From positions 20,085,338-20,149,337 of the forward strand of contig NC_088302.1 of NCBI RefSeq assembly GCF_032854445.1: a stretch of DNA of 64,000 nucleotides. Direction: 5' to 3'. A program made the translations under genes and the position numbers. The notes under the pieces were generated by a model that saw only the letters and a program-made list of their open reading frames with translations, was not told the origin of the DNA and did not search any database. Position 1 is the stretch's first letter. The number at the start of each line of letters is the position of its first letter. Positions 1 to 12,164 of this stretch are shown here, in pieces. Origin of the DNA: Liolophura sinensis (lineage: Eukaryota > Mollusca > Polyplacophora > Chitonida > Chitonidae).

Positions 1-1507
1 GTCCTAGGTCCTGGTGAGGGGTTCCACCGAAAAAAAAGAAAACAAGTATGACAATGACTCGTCACGGAGGACTGGGCCTACACCGAGCACTCCGTCCCAA
101 GCCTGGCGTGGGACCAGGAAAAACTGTGCCCACGGGGAAAGAACTCCGGGGTGGAGATGTTGCTGCGGCAACTGGGATATATGTTTAGTTTTTGTTTGTG
201 CTTTAACCTCTGTCTAAAGATTGTTCTCCATTGTGATAAAATACAGGATGTGACACACTTTTGTGCGTCAAGCTGTGTGCTTATAAAACATCCGATTCAA
301 TTCATGATCTAATTATTTTAAACACCCAACTATATTGTCTCCTACCGAACGTCTTTCGTTCTTTTCAACACTGTTTCCGATCCTACGCCACTAGAATCGG
401 GACGTATACATTAGCTGAGCTGAAACCCCGCATGTCAATAAAACAAATTGCTTATCACAGTTATTAGAAATTGCACACAATGCGGCAGATATTAAGATAA
501 AAAAGAATAAAAGCAAAAACAAGACGGTTAAGTGCTATTGAACATTATTGTCTCAATTGTATTGTGGAAAGTTGGTTTGTACCAAATAATTGCTCAAAGT
601 TAATTGGTTGATATCTGAATCTGGTAGATAATACAGCTTTCTGTTTTTTTTTGTATATAAATTAAATTGTTCTGCATGTAAAAATAAAAGTCCAGTTTGG
701 ATTCTTTATGACTCACGTGCTGACCTAGGAGGGGGCAAAACACTCGTCTCTGTAATATTTGGCGCATAATTTTGTGACTAGCAGTGCTGCATGAGAGGTT
801 TAGCCGTACATCTATACCAGCTAGGAGCAGGTAGCTAGCCCAAAGAGCCCTGCTCTGAACTGAAAGAAGCTAGCCACCTACCAAGGGGGGTAAATCTGTC
901 TTACTTTATTCTGCTTTATTGCAGTTTTCTTATATCTTTTGTGTAGGTACATATTCATGCAATGTATATCAAAGTAACCATTTTACACCATTTGAATAGC
1001 AATGTGTCAACGCTTTCGTTCGCTATATTGATTAGCACATCATTTAGCAGGAAAACATATCAAGCCTTAGCTTTCTTCTATGTCTTGTTTAACCCGTATT
1101 AAACTGTCCAACAATCTCATGACTGTCTCTGTGTAAGACTGAGCGCTTTTTGTATTAAGAATTGTCTTACAGAAATTTATTGAAAACGCCTTTTTCGGCT
1201 TACACTGAACAATGAAGAAAATACTAAAGCATCCTTCTCCACTTGTTGGAGTGCTGTGTTAAAGCGACTGTGCTCGCCCATATAAAAAGACCCAGCTTGT
1301 AAAGCTTTTACGTTTTTTGTAACATAACATTGTAATAATTTTATAACCATTAATATTATTTTGTATACAAATGTGATAATGATAAATAAATCTAGATTAA
1401 TTTTGCATGGGGAAACTGTGTTTGGGTTTTTTGTATGTCCTTAACATGTGTTTGCTGTGTTGGTTATAATCATTTAAATGGTGAAGAAACATGTCCTCCA
1501 TGCACTA
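1..1507. other. Left-edge non-coding stretch
   Basis: No gene is recognised. Positions 18-190 contain a short basic, Gly/Pro-rich open stretch ending in TAG near 189. It could be the tail of a gene lying to the left, but there is no convincing splice acceptor and a TGA sits at 15-17 in the same frame. AATAAA-type poly(A) signals occur near 438, 504 and 682 on the plus strand. The rest is AT-rich without visible structure. Confidence 0.3.
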
Positions 1508-1877
1508 TAGTGAGTGAGTGAGTGCTTGGGGTTTAACGTCGTTCTCAACAATTTTTCAGTCATATGACGACGAAGGAATCATTAGGGTGCATGTACGTGT
1601 AATGTGCCTCCTTGTTGCAGGACGGATTTCCACCGCTCTTTTATTTAGTGCTGCCTCACTGAGACGACTTACCGAAGGCAAGCAAGCCGCCCCGCCCGAG
1701 CCATTATACTGATACGAGTCAACCAGTCGTTGCACTATCCCCTTCATGCTGAACGCCAAGCGAGGAAGTTACAACTTCCTCTTTTTAAAGTCTTAGGTGT
1801 GACTCGATCAAGGATTGATTCTGGATCTACCAGTCCCGAAGCGGACGCTCTACCAACTGTGCTATCCGGGCCGGTCC
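1508..1877 (-). mobile_element. SINE-A copy, near full length, with target-site duplication
   Basis: The element reads on the minus strand. A tRNA-like head at about 1800-1877 has an A-box-like TAGCACAGTTGG and a degenerate B box. The body follows, and the tail is TTAACGTTAAACCCCAAGCACTCACTCAC-like. The direct repeat CCATGCACTA flanks it on both sides (about 1498-1507 and 1878-1887), which marks a target-site duplication. The same family occurs at 6740, 9561, 12165, 26897, 47866 and 63601. SINEs of this kind are transcribed by RNA polymerase III and mobilised by LINE enzymes in trans. Confidence 0.8.
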
Positions 1878-1887
1878 CCCATGCACT

Positions 1888-3696
1888 AGAAATTACAAAG
1901 TAAGGGTTCAATCCCGATCTTAGGCAGGGAATTCATGAGTTCCCCTGGCTTCTGTGTTCGGAAGGTCACGTTAGTGATAAGTGGTTCGCATGGCCTTTCG
2001 TTTATCGAAAGCCAAAATCCAGGCCTTGGTCTGCTACGGTGACAGCCGTGCTTTTAAACGACTTAGCCAGAGAGGACCCCAGCTTTACGTAAAGTACATT
2101 AATTAACATTACAAAGGCCTTAATTTGTTAAGCAGACCGTTCTTCATCCCGTAATCAACAATGTTTAAATCACTAATACGTGATCAGTGTCTTAGCGTAT
2201 GTGACTGACTGGCGCGTCTTGTTTAGTGTGCGCTTGTACTCGTCTTTATGAGGCAGCATTTTAGGCAGGTCAACATTTGGTCCGGCCTGCAACAAGATGA
2301 CTCAATAGTGGTCTGATTAAATTAAGCGACGTTTCACCAGCCAAACATAACATGTGGGCATTGCCTTGGTTTTTTCACTGTGTGTAGCCTTAATGGGGAT
2401 TCCTTTGTTTGGGTCGAAATTCTGACTCATGGTATATATGTTACCACAGTTCATCGGAGAAACTCGTAGAACCTCGTTTCCCACATGAGTTTCCTGATGT
2501 CCAGTGGACAGTCTTATAGAGGAAAGTTAAACACAACAATAAAACCCAGCTGATTAAAAAATAACCTGCGTTAAATCTGACTGGTTAATTGGTTTCCACA
2601 CGTGAGCGTGTTTACATAGTGGACAACAGGCACTCGTCTGAGCGCATTGACGTTATGTGTCATATGCGCACTCCACAAGTTGCCTGTCAAAAGTCTGAGC
2701 CGCGTTTTATAGAAGCGATCAAATCTTAAATGTGACGTAAAGTATCAATCAGAAATACAAAATTAAGGTCGTAATTTTGAGTCGATCCATAGACTTTGGG
2801 TCATATACGCAGTGTAATTGTGGTTACGGTATTGATGACAACACTACAGTTATGTCTCCAGCTGTGAAGTGTTTTACGATTAATATAGTCGTGTCTTTAC
2901 AGAGAATGGTGGTACAAACCAAAGTGGTAATGATGTCAAAAAAAGTAAACAAACAAACCGGAAAAAGACACTAGTCACCAATTTATTGTGTCCTATTGTT
3001 TACTATTACGATGACATCTTGTAGAGTACGCAATATTACATGGGACCAACTGTAGCATTGCGATTATTACATACAGCACCCAACACATCTCTCAAAAATG
3101 GGTAAGCATTATCAACTGCTCTTGGATAGAAAGCATATATCTGATCCGGCTCAATCAGAAAACTGTATTGTCGTTATTATATCAAGTGGAATGTGCTTTC
3201 CTTCTACATAGGCACCTTATGCGTCACAGTACTATGACCAGTGGTGATAGATATCCCAGATAAGTGATGATCTTGTCATATATTTAGTCAATATACTGAG
3301 ATACCTGCATGCCTTCAGAAAGTGTTTAGAAATACACAGGAGATCAAGAGTATGTTTTAGAGCAGTGTTGTTGGGGATGTCTATTCATTAATTAAATAAT
3401 TAAACTCATTAAAGAAAAGTGCCTGGAAATGGGAATATTTCTATGGGTATATTTCTAAAACGGCGGTCTAATGCATCCAATCTAGGACTCGAAGAAATAA
3501 CCGTTAGCAAACTCACGCAAGTTAAACGAGTCAGGGGACACAACTCTTGCAGCTTTCGACGAGTGAGGAAATGGAATAAAGGAACCACTTGCTATGTGCG
3601 TGACCGGCATAAAATAAAATTTCACAAAAATTGTGTTTACTTCAGTATGAACACAGTATTAACAACAAAGAGTACTGGTCAATTCCTGGTAAGTTG

Positions 3697-3758
<62 letters not shown>

Positions 3759-6460
3759 CAAAACATGCAAAAGAAGGCCTATATAAAACAGCTATCCCAG
3801 TATATGGCCTCGGCCCCCCATTAATTTTCCATAAGCGACAATGTTAACGTCTAGCGCTGTAGCTCAGTCCCAAACATTCCGTGGCCATTAAGCTTTGGTG
3901 CATACCTGTCCCAGCCTGTGAGAAAGAAGCCATAAAAATCTTGACATAGGTTGACCGTCAAAATCTGGACCTTTCCATGCCGGCAGCTGGGAGGCGTGCC
4001 TAGCAACGCCAAGGGGACGTCACTCGCAGCCTCATCACTACCTCACACCTTGTGTCCTCTCGCCCAGAATTTCAAACTTTCATCAATAAAGCTCATACCT
4101 CCTCAAAGTTTAGACAGTTTCCAGCATTTTAATACCAAGCATGCACCTGTGCACCAAAAATGGACGCCTGGGAGCAAAAAAAGACTTTATACCCTAAAAT
4201 TCACAGAACTACAATCGTGCCTACCGAAAAACGGAAGTTGTAATGGGGGTCTGTGTCCATATAGTTTTGTGATACATAAGCTCATTTGATCTCCTTCTCT
4301 CTACGTTTACTGCACACACCCCCGCACTAAAATACATATCGAGATATCGATAGTGATGTTTGGCAAGGCTACTTATACACACCCGGATAAAAATACGATG
4401 ACCATAACCGTTTGGGCTCACACGCAAGGAGTCATGCCGTTTCTCTGAATTCTTCACGATTCCAGCAGGCGTGAACTAGATGAACCTCTTTTTGTTTTTA
4501 GTAAAGTCTGCTTTTCATTCATTTGTCAATTAGAAATTTGACTCAACCAAAACAGCAGGAATGATTTGAGACTAGTTTCCAGAAATTATTGATCGAAGAA
4601 ATTAAAGCTAATCTCAAAAAAATGTCGACTGATATAGGCTGCGAACAGACGGGAGTGATATTTTTACAACACATATACGTCATAGACCGCAAAAAGTGAT
4701 GACGTATCAATATCCGTAGATGTTTAAAAAACATTCTAACATTATTATGTTAATTATGTTACGGGATTAGTCTTTTTTGTACCACGTTGCCAAAGGGCAG
4801 TTGAACGCCTAGCTAGATATATACGGCAGCAATCTCGCATGTTTGGGACAAACATGTGATATTGTCAGAAGGATTGCTCTGACCTCAGCTGAAAAGACAG
4901 ATGAAGATGAAAATGAAGATGAGAGACTAGATGAGAGATAAGAGACTCGCTGCACTAAGACAGTCGTAAGCTCTACTACATATAAAATAATACATAATTA
5001 ATCCGGATGAAAGCTTGGTAGTCGACCTTGACTTAAAGGTCTACTGAAACACCACACTTTCATCTCACGTTGTAGATCTTTCCAAGGTGTAAAAATATTG
5101 GCACCACATGTTCATTGTTAATAAGCTATCTCCAGCCACCCCTATAGTGAGCCTGAGTAATTACTCTGGGTAGCGCGCTGGGTTTCCGTTGCAAATTAGT
5201 ATTGAAATGCTTTTATGGTATCACGCCAATAAATACACCACAATGTACTATAGAACATGTAAAAACTCAAACTGTTTGCCTTAATGCGTTTTCCGCAAAC
5301 AGGGCAAAATAAATAAAATTTGTTTGCAAGGCATGTTCAAGCTGTGCAGGTGAATCAAAAAGTACAACAATGAAACCAAGCATTAAAATATTCCAACGGT
5401 AACGAATAAACCGCAGTCTCTAAACTGGGAAAGGTATGCTGGGAAATATTCTGGACTGTACACCTGAGGAATCAATATTTCTCTTGATTACCCATGATAT
5501 ACACCTGCGCAGAGTTTATCAAGGATGACTGACGTTGTGTCCAGCTGGTGCCGTCTTTGACTTGATTATTATAATTACACATTAACGTTAATACTGTGTA
5601 CCCATGAATGCCAACACTGACAGGTGCACGTGTCTGCATAACACATTGCGCATGCGTCGTGTGCGTTAGATCGTGGCTCTGCGAGACAGCCAGTTGCACA
5701 TTTACGAAGGAATACGGCGGAAAACAGGTATGTCGGCTGAGTCATGCGGGGAAATATGTTACATGTATGTCTAAATGTTTATTCTCTGCTTCATTTCCAT
5801 TGATGTTCATTTGTGCATATTTGTGCATGAGTAGAACTACCGTTGATAATTGAGAACGTATACGTTTACTGGCTTCTCGGAGGAATTCAATATATTTTTA
5901 GCCAACATATAGGTAAACGGATATTTAAGAACACCTGTCATTATGTAGTATTTTACGGTTGTTGAACATTTTGGTGCACAGACCCTATATTTAAGGCAAG
6001 CACAATGGACATTCAGATCTGAAATTCGCATCAATTTCGTATGTTTTTTCATCGGTCTGAGAGCATGTAACAGATATTTTTTTCTCATCTGCAATTGTAA
6101 TGAATAAAAACATCTTTAAGTTGCCTTAACTTTTGTTTAAAAGATCCATCTCAAATCTTGAGTTTGTCGTGCCTATATATAGACTATAATGTCTGAACTA
6201 CATGTTCACGGTCTGATTCCTATTTGAACATGTCATTATTTGTTTGCTCCTCGTTCTGCACATTTAAATGTGAGTTAGATTATATTTGCGTAATTACTTC
6301 CACCTAGAGCTCATCAGACTTTGATATTCTTCAATATTGGGTTAAACAACGACTAAATGAATTAATAAATAATTATTAATACAATCTTCTTGGTTAGTGC
6401 TTTGACACAGAATTGAATGTTTTGCCCCCAGCATGACACAAGACGAAAATTTTTTAATTA
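1888..6460. other. Non-coding stretch, no gene recognised
   Basis: Apart from the TA microsatellite at 3700-3757, no protein family, RNA gene or clear repeat was recognised. The open frames here (the longest is 142 codons at 3419-3847 and runs through the TA repeat) have no recognisable domains and look like chance. A short GATGAAGATGA-type purine repeat lies at about 4900-4945. Confidence 0.4.
3700..3757. repeat. (TA)n microsatellite
   Basis: About 29 uninterrupted TA dinucleotides. It produces a meaningless Tyr-Ile run in translation. Confidence 0.95.
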
Positions 6461-6560
6461 GTTCTGTACGCCGTTTTCAAGAATATTTCACTTCCACGAC
6501 GTCTTTGAGGATTCTGCTTTGTGGAGGCTCCACAGCAGAACCCGGTAGAAACCATACAAC
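6461..6560 (-). mobile_element. SINE-B fragment
   Basis: A diverged piece of the SINE-B tail and body (GTACGCCGTTTTCAAGAATA, then a degenerate continuation to AACCCGGTAGAAACC). Compare the full copy at 50827-51098. The tRNA head is missing. Confidence 0.6.
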
Positions 6561-6739
6561 TCCCTCCGTCAGTTGTTTGACAAACATTCTGACCAAAAGC
6601 CGCAGCCAAGTCAGTGAGCAGAGCCTGTGTTTAGATGTAGTGAAGTGGAGCATCTGTTTTTATATCAGACTCTTTTTCTTGCGGTTCATACTTTGTCGTG
6701 GATATGGATTTTATTTTATTTTCTATTTACCCCACTCTT

Positions 6740-6985
6740 CAGCGAAAGAGATCAAGGGTCAATCCTGGGACGGGTCACACCTATGACCCTAAAAGAGAAA
6801 GTGGTCACTTCCTCGCTTGGCGTTCAGTATTAAGGCGAATGTACAACGACTGGTCCACTTGTATCAGTATAATATCTTTTAAGATAAAAGAGCCGTGGAA
6901 ATCCGTCCTGCAACAACGAGGCACATATGACTCAAAAATTGTCAAGCACAACGTTAAACCCCATGCACTTATTCACTTAAAACAG
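6740..6985 (+). mobile_element. SINE-A copy, 5'-truncated
   Basis: It contains the family landmarks CACTTCCTCGCTTGGCGTTC, the body segment GGAAATCCGTCCTGCAACAA, and the 3' tail ending in GTTAAACCCCATGCACTTAT. It aligns by eye with the copies at 1508-1877 (minus) and 63601-63930 (plus). Confidence 0.75.
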
Positions 6986-7269
6986 GAGGCAACGAAGGGT
7001 TATCTATATGGTATTGAGAACATAAAAAAATAAATCGAAAACAGACAGACATGTTTAAAACTAGTTAAATACAAGAAAACTCTTAATTAAAATTAATTAA
7101 ATTTTTCAAATTAAAATTTGAAAATCAAAATATTTTTATAAGATGTAATGTGGGAAATTGTATGTAAATTAGACCATCGAATCCGATCTCACTGCTAAGG
7201 TTCCGCCTCTAGGTCAAGAGTTTTGTCAAGTGCTATGTGAAGATCGTTGTTTTCTTACTCCTCGCATTC

Positions 7270-7480
7270 CAATTTCCCCCACCCATAAACCTGATAGCGA
7301 TAGTTTAAAACATTCTTCAGTACGGCACACGTGAGAAGGTCTGTCAGGGAACTGCTTATGGTTGTGGGTTTCCCCTGGGCTCTCCCCGGTTTCCTACCAA
7401 CATAATGCTGGCTGCAGTCGTATAAGTAAATATTCTTGAGTACGGCGTAAAAATACCAATCAAATAAATAAAAGCAATCT
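7270..7480 (+). mobile_element. SINE-B copy with a second partial tail
   Basis: The segment from about 7360 reads GTGGGTTTCCCCTGGGCTCT, then the ATAATGCTGGC block, then the tail TTGAGTACGGCGTAAAAATA and AATAAATAAA. Just upstream (about 7265-7330) a second, more degenerate piece ends in TTCTTCAGTACGGC, so two SINE-B tails of different ages lie in tandem. The element sits about 200 bp upstream of the glycosyltransferase start codon. Confidence 0.75.
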
Positions 7481-7694
7481 TCAATACGGCTATAAACACT
7501 AATCAAAGCAATACTTGTGCAATGGTTAAAATAACAGCACTGTTATGTTTTATTGTTTCACAGTTCTGGAGTTACATGAAACACAGAGGCAGGTTTCGAC
7601 GAAGGACGTCCAACCAAAGCTTCGTCAATTCTTTTAGTGCTCGTCACAATCTCACTCTTACCCATAAAACTTTCACCAAAGTGTCTTCACCAAA

Positions 7695-9269
7695 ATGGCC
7701 AGACGACTACGTCATATCGCCAAGGTCGGAAAGAACAGTTGTGCAGCTGGTTGGATTGTTAACCTTTTACTAGCCATTTTTGCGTGCTGGAGGGTTGATT
7801 GGAGAGTGCTGAGCTTTTTCCAGCCATCTTACTCCAGCTTCCAGCGTCTCAACTGGTATGTTCTGGACACTTTGTCACGTGACTCACAGATTCTGTACGA
7901 TGGTTGGTCTTCTGGTTCAGCGAAAGAGAGGTTACTTCCGGGTATTGGTCCAGCAACCGTCCATTACTTCCGGTGTAACCAGAAGTCGTTTAATTACAAC
8001 AACTACCTCAGTGTTCTTAGTGTTTTTAAGGTGATTAAACCTGATCGAATCATCCTTCATATGACCGAGGGCACTGCAAAACCACAGGAAACAGCATTAC
8101 TGGACGAGTTACTGTACACCATACCAATTCTTTCCCTCCAAACATTACCACGGAATCATCTGTGTACCGATTCCGCATATGCTTTCATGACTCTGATACT
8201 CTCGACAGTCCTCAGACATGGGGGGGTATACTGTGACTGGAACACAATCGTCACAGAGTTCTCTCCCCTTTTACTGAACAGGACGCTAATCAATAACTTA
8301 TTGTTCAAGACCGGTCCCGATAAGCGTTTGCAGAAGATAGGTGGCACGCTTTTCAGCAGGGGAAGCTCCGGCATACATGTAGATAAGTTCAATTACAGAT
8401 CTGTTTTGAATAGAGAGCCAGGCTACCAATGCGGATCTCTTGATCAGTACAATTTGTCGCCAAAAAAGTATCCGTGCGTTTTGCTAGATGAACCGATAAA
8501 ATTCGAGAATGTACGTTTTGGCGAAGGACGCTTCTCGAAGCTACTTCGCTGGCTGATAACGGGGAAAAATGAAGTACTGCTACCGCTTAGATCTGACAAA
8601 GACAAAATACCTTTACTTGCTCATATCGTGAGGCGAAGACATGGTAAACTGAAATTGATCGAGTACCACAGCCTATTAAGCGCCTTGAAAGTGGGATTTC
8701 TTGTAAAACTTTACAGCTTTTCAAAACCTTGCGGTCCTTATTGGGAAAGCATAAGGGAGTCCGGTAAAGTTCAGTTCGTTTCCATCAACAAATACGATTT
8801 CGGAAGCAATACGAATGATTTAGATCCAGTAGGTGACATTCTGTGTGTGGACCTCGTATTGAGAGAGGGTGGGGTTTGCCATAACACTCACACCTTGTGG
8901 CGTTTCGCTCTTCCCACTTCACTTCGGGACTATGATTTTGTTATGGGCCAACAAAATGGCAGACCGGATATCAGTGTCCTTATGGGAAAAAGACATGCCC
9001 GTTTCTTGAAAGTGCTCTTACCAAAGCTGAGATTACATGACGGTAATAATTGGCGCCAGAAAACAATTAATACAGTCTACAGGACATTTCAAGTATTTCC
9101 TGAGTTGGTTAACACCAAAAGTCAACTAAGTGCGACTTGTGGAGATAGACAATGTGTGTACAAACTGTACCATAACAAGCCAAAGAGGGAAGAACTGTTT
9201 CTGAATATTTTACCAACAGCAGAAAAGTGGCTGAACGCTTCTGGCCTCGAGATTGCGAAGATGTATTAG
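7695..9269 (+). CDS. Glycosyltransferase-like type II membrane protein with two GT32-like domains
   Basis: A single uninterrupted 524-residue frame. The start ATG lies in a strong initiation context (A at -3, G at +4). Residues 1-17 are basic (MARRLRHIAK...) and are followed by a hydrophobic anchor at about 18-34, the layout of a Golgi type II enzyme. Two diverged copies of a GT32-like fold (the family using a DXD metal and sugar-nucleotide site) are visible. In the first, a PDRIILH segment at about 115 leads to RHGGVYCDWN at about 175-184. In the second, KPCGPYW at about 345-351 leads to REGGVCHNTHTL at about 388-399, then YDFVMG and a C-terminal region typical of the family (WRQKTINTVYRTFQVFPEL). 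The canonical GGxYxDxD is DWN in copy 1 (one Asp kept) and HNT in copy 2 (both lost), so catalysis is doubtful. N-glycosylation sequons NRT and NAS are present. SINEs flank the gene. The substrate is unknown. That it is a gene is fairly sure; enzymatic activity is not. Confidence 0.8.
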   Translation: MARRLRHIAKVGKNSCAAGWIVNLLLAIFACWRVDWRVLSFFQPSYSSFQRLNWYVLDTLSRDSQILYDGWSSGSAKERLLPGIGPATVHYFRCNQKSFNYNNYLSVLSVFKVIKPDRIILHMTEGTAKPQETALLDELLYTIPILSLQTLPRNHLCTDSAYAFMTLILSTVLRHGGVYCDWNTIVTEFSPLLLNRTLINNLLFKTGPDKRLQKIGGTLFSRGSSGIHVDKFNYRSVLNREPGYQCGSLDQYNLSPKKYPCVLLDEPIKFENVRFGEGRFSKLLRWLITGKNEVLLPLRSDKDKIPLLAHIVRRRHGKLKLIEYHSLLSALKVGFLVKLYSFSKPCGPYWESIRESGKVQFVSINKYDFGSNTNDLDPVGDILCVDLVLREGGVCHNTHTLWRFALPTSLRDYDFVMGQQNGRPDISVLMGKRHARFLKVLLPKLRLHDGNNWRQKTINTVYRTFQVFPELVNTKSQLSATCGDRQCVYKLYHNKPKREELFLNILPTAEKWLNASGLEIAKMY

Positions 9270-9395
9270 ACCTTACAAGTTTTTGGGGACCATATCGTGA
9301 CTCAATTTAGGAAAGTAATTTTAATACAAAGAGTTGTCTTTGTACTTTCATTATAATACTGAAAATTAGATTCGAAAGTTGAATTGGGCATATCA

Positions 9396-9420
9396 AATAA
9401 ATTCAAAGCTCTGGAATAAA
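9396..9420 (+). other. Poly(A) signals of the glycosyltransferase gene
   Basis: Two AATAAA hexamers at 9396-9401 and 9415-9420, 127-146 bases after the stop codon. This is a normal position for 3'-end formation of a short 3' UTR. Confidence 0.55.
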
Positions 9421-9560
9421 ATATCACAAGTTAGCACTAAGTCTGAGCTTCATGATCTTTGGGTAAGAAACACTTTCATTTTTTACAGATATGCGTCATT
9501 AGGGTAGACTACTAAGCATATTACAATGTACATATAACTGCCATACCAATAACTTACCAA

Positions 9561-9905
9561 ATGGTACTTGTTGCTAACTCGCACTTGGAGGTCAGAGCGA
9601 GGAAACAGGACAGGTTGGCCCACTGTCAGTATAATGTTTGTTTATTTTATTTATTTATTTATTTGATTGGTGTTTTGCGCCGTACTCAAGAATATTTCAC
9701 TTATTCGACGGCGGCCAACATTATGGTAGGAGGAAACCGGGCTGAGCCCGGGGAAAACCCACGACCACCCGCAGGTTGCTTCCCACTTACGGCCGGAGAG
9801 GAAGCCTTCATGGAGTATAATGTGACTACGTTGGGTATCATGTCTGGTGTCTTCCGTATGATACTTTAGTAGCGGCAGCCCTTCGGCACTCACCCATACA
9901 CACGT
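9561..9905 (+). mobile_element. SINE-A copy split by a later SINE-B insertion
   Basis: Left part 9561-9637 (GGTACTTGTTGCTAACTCGC, then GAGGTCAGAGCGAGGAAACA) continues after the insert at 9815-9905 (GGGTATCATGTCTGGTGTCT...CACTCACCCATACACACG). This gives the same order as the uninterrupted copies at 26897 and 47866. Confidence 0.8.
9638..9814 (-). mobile_element. SINE-B inserted into SINE-A, with target-site duplication
   Basis: It starts with a T-rich (TTTA)n stretch, the complement of the 3' tail, then runs through GCCGTACTCAAGAATATTTC and on to the GGCCGGAGAGGAAGCC block. It is bracketed by the direct repeat GTATAATGT at 9629-9637 and 9815-9823. The tRNA head is absent (5'-truncated). Confidence 0.85.
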
Positions 9906-9919
9906 CTCCTTATAAATAT

Positions 9920-12043
9920 ACAATGTGATTGAAATCCAAAGGGATATTCTGATGATTCACCGCATCCTATACATGTTATGGATCACTGATGGAGGTGCAC
10001 GACGTTGTAGTATGAAATAAAATATGCCTTGGCAAAAAGGAAGTTTGACCATGAAATTATACTTCTGTTTGAGTTCAAAACAGGAAAAAAAACTGGTATG
10101 GCAAGGCGGGGAATCGGCCCCAGCGAAAGAAACTGTGCCACGGAGCGAAACTGACAGCTGCTTACACACTCGTAAGGCTATTTCTTTTTTCAGTTCTGTT
10201 TACTTTAACTTTCCTGTTATATGGCAAGCATGCATTGAAGCAATGTACATTTCATACATAAAGTCCAAAAAGTCTGCTCCAATCACACTGAAATACGGTA
10301 TCTTTTGTTTTGCATTAGACTCTGTAGGGGTGGGGGGGGGGGGGGGGTGGGGGGCACTGAACCACAAATGCAACTTGCAGAAAAAATTCTTGAACACGCA
10401 ATTAAGCACTAATCAATTAAATACATATAACAAATCTCCACCGTTATACTTCCGCTACGCATAACTTGTTAATGATAGCTAGAGGACCACACGTTCTCTC
10501 AACCAGGATTCACGGATGATTTCGCTATATACTAGTAGTAGTCACACGTTTCGTAATAACATGGCCTTTAGAGTAAACAATTATTTATCTACTCGAATTC
10601 ATGATAGCACTTATTTAATGCAAGACAGCCTATATCTTCACTCACACAAAAGGTATGTTGCCAAAGAAAAAAAAATCCAAAAAGATTCGAACTCTCCCTG
10701 GAAGAGCAACCTATTCTCTATGGTGACTACGTTAGTTCACTCTACTATGAGGGATGCCTGACATAATGAGTCAGAAAGGCTGATTATTTTTTACATATGA
10801 AGACATACGTTAAACATAACGGAACTTTGACAGCACGTAGAAATATAGACATGAAAGTTTCAGTAAAGATATTTTTCTGGTTATCGTTGATCTTCATACT
10901 GTAAATTAAAAACGCAGTGCCTTGTTTCAACAAACAATGGGCATTTTTGATCGAGAGTGTAGTTTTGGTGAGTTATTACTAAGCAACCACTTCTTTTATG
11001 GCCATATAACTTTTATGGGTGATTCGACCAAATTTTATACTTCTGATTGTGAAATTTGCAAAATGGTGCTGAAATTTTAAAATTTGCGCTTTCTTATCGT
11101 ACCTCTCTGGGGTCGATTCTCCGCCTTACCGTGCCAGGTCCTTTATTTAACACGCTCTCTTTTTCAGCCAGGTTACGCAACGACACAACGAGAATAGCAG
11201 TATATTCATAAAAAGCATATATGTACGCTTGGGGTTTAACGTCGTACTTAAAGGGTTAGTGTCCAGATTTATTATTTATTCTTAATTACGTGCTCCTGTA
11301 TATGTTGTTGTATTGAGAGTACAAAAAATATTTAATAAAGGCACATTAACCCGAGTAATATGGCTCTTAAAATCACCAGATAATGAGGCTGTCTTTATGC
11401 AATTTTGTCGCCAACACTTTGTCGTCTCCGCCAGGTTACGTCATACAAGTCCAATCTTTACGAAACATCAGAGCTTCGAAATATATCTCAGTGTTAATCT
11501 GTGACAACGAGCACATCTCCAGCAAATGGCTTGTGAAAACAGGTTGTTGATGTACCCTGAAGTTAGATTTCTCAATTTTCAACGCATGGATTTTCCGCAC
11601 AAAACAGCCGTATCTGATCTCATTACTTTACAGCTGAAAGCTACGAGAGGAATACTGCTGAATTTTCACAACGCTACCTGCAGACTGTAGTTATAAAATA
11701 CTAAATTTCTGTACACTAATAACAACGTCCTCGTCGTACGTGTATTTATATTGTCCGCGATTATATGCTCCTATATCTGACCAGAGATGTCTGTGTCTTA
11801 AATCGGAACTTTAACGTCGCCCACTATGGGTTCAAATTGATACGACAGTATATTTACTTCTGTGTAGCTGGAATCACTCTACAAAATGACATCGTTTTGA
11901 TACGCATTCCCAGATTATGTAGCCCCGCTAGACTTGGGTTGGCGAACTGTGACGTCACCAGCTGAGCCGCACCGCCATACCAGACGGCCGGTGGATTTAA
12001 AACCATTATCACGTTTCTCAGAAGCTTTGGCGGTAGTATATTG

Positions 12044-12046
<3 letters not shown>
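9920..12046. other. Non-coding stretch
   Basis: No gene recognised. It contains the G-tract at 10327-10354 and a 28-base remnant of a SINE-A tail at about 11225-11252 (minus orientation, CTTGGGGTTTAACGTCGTAC). Remaining open frames are short and have no recognisable domains. One TGACGTCA palindrome lies at 11950-11957. Confidence 0.4.
10327..10354 (+). repeat. Interrupted poly-G tract (G4-T-G16-T-G6)
   Basis: A run of 26 Gs broken by two Ts. It satisfies any G-quadruplex pattern on the plus strand. The surrounding sequence is ordinary, and the tract shows no link to a gene. Confidence 0.9.

Positions 12047-12118
<72 letters not shown>
12047..12118. repeat. (TA)n microsatellite
   Basis: About 36 TA dinucleotides. 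It lies 50 bp from a SINE-A copy. Confidence 0.95.
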
Positions 12119-12120
<2 letters not shown>

Positions 12121-12164
12121 TCTTTATCATTAGGACCAATACTAATCTGTACTGGGCACTAATC

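Noticed and set aside
14-217. Possible 3'-terminal exon at the left edge
   Set aside because: The frames conflict around an A8 run, there is no acceptor, and a stop lies at 15-17. It cannot be supported without sequence to the left.
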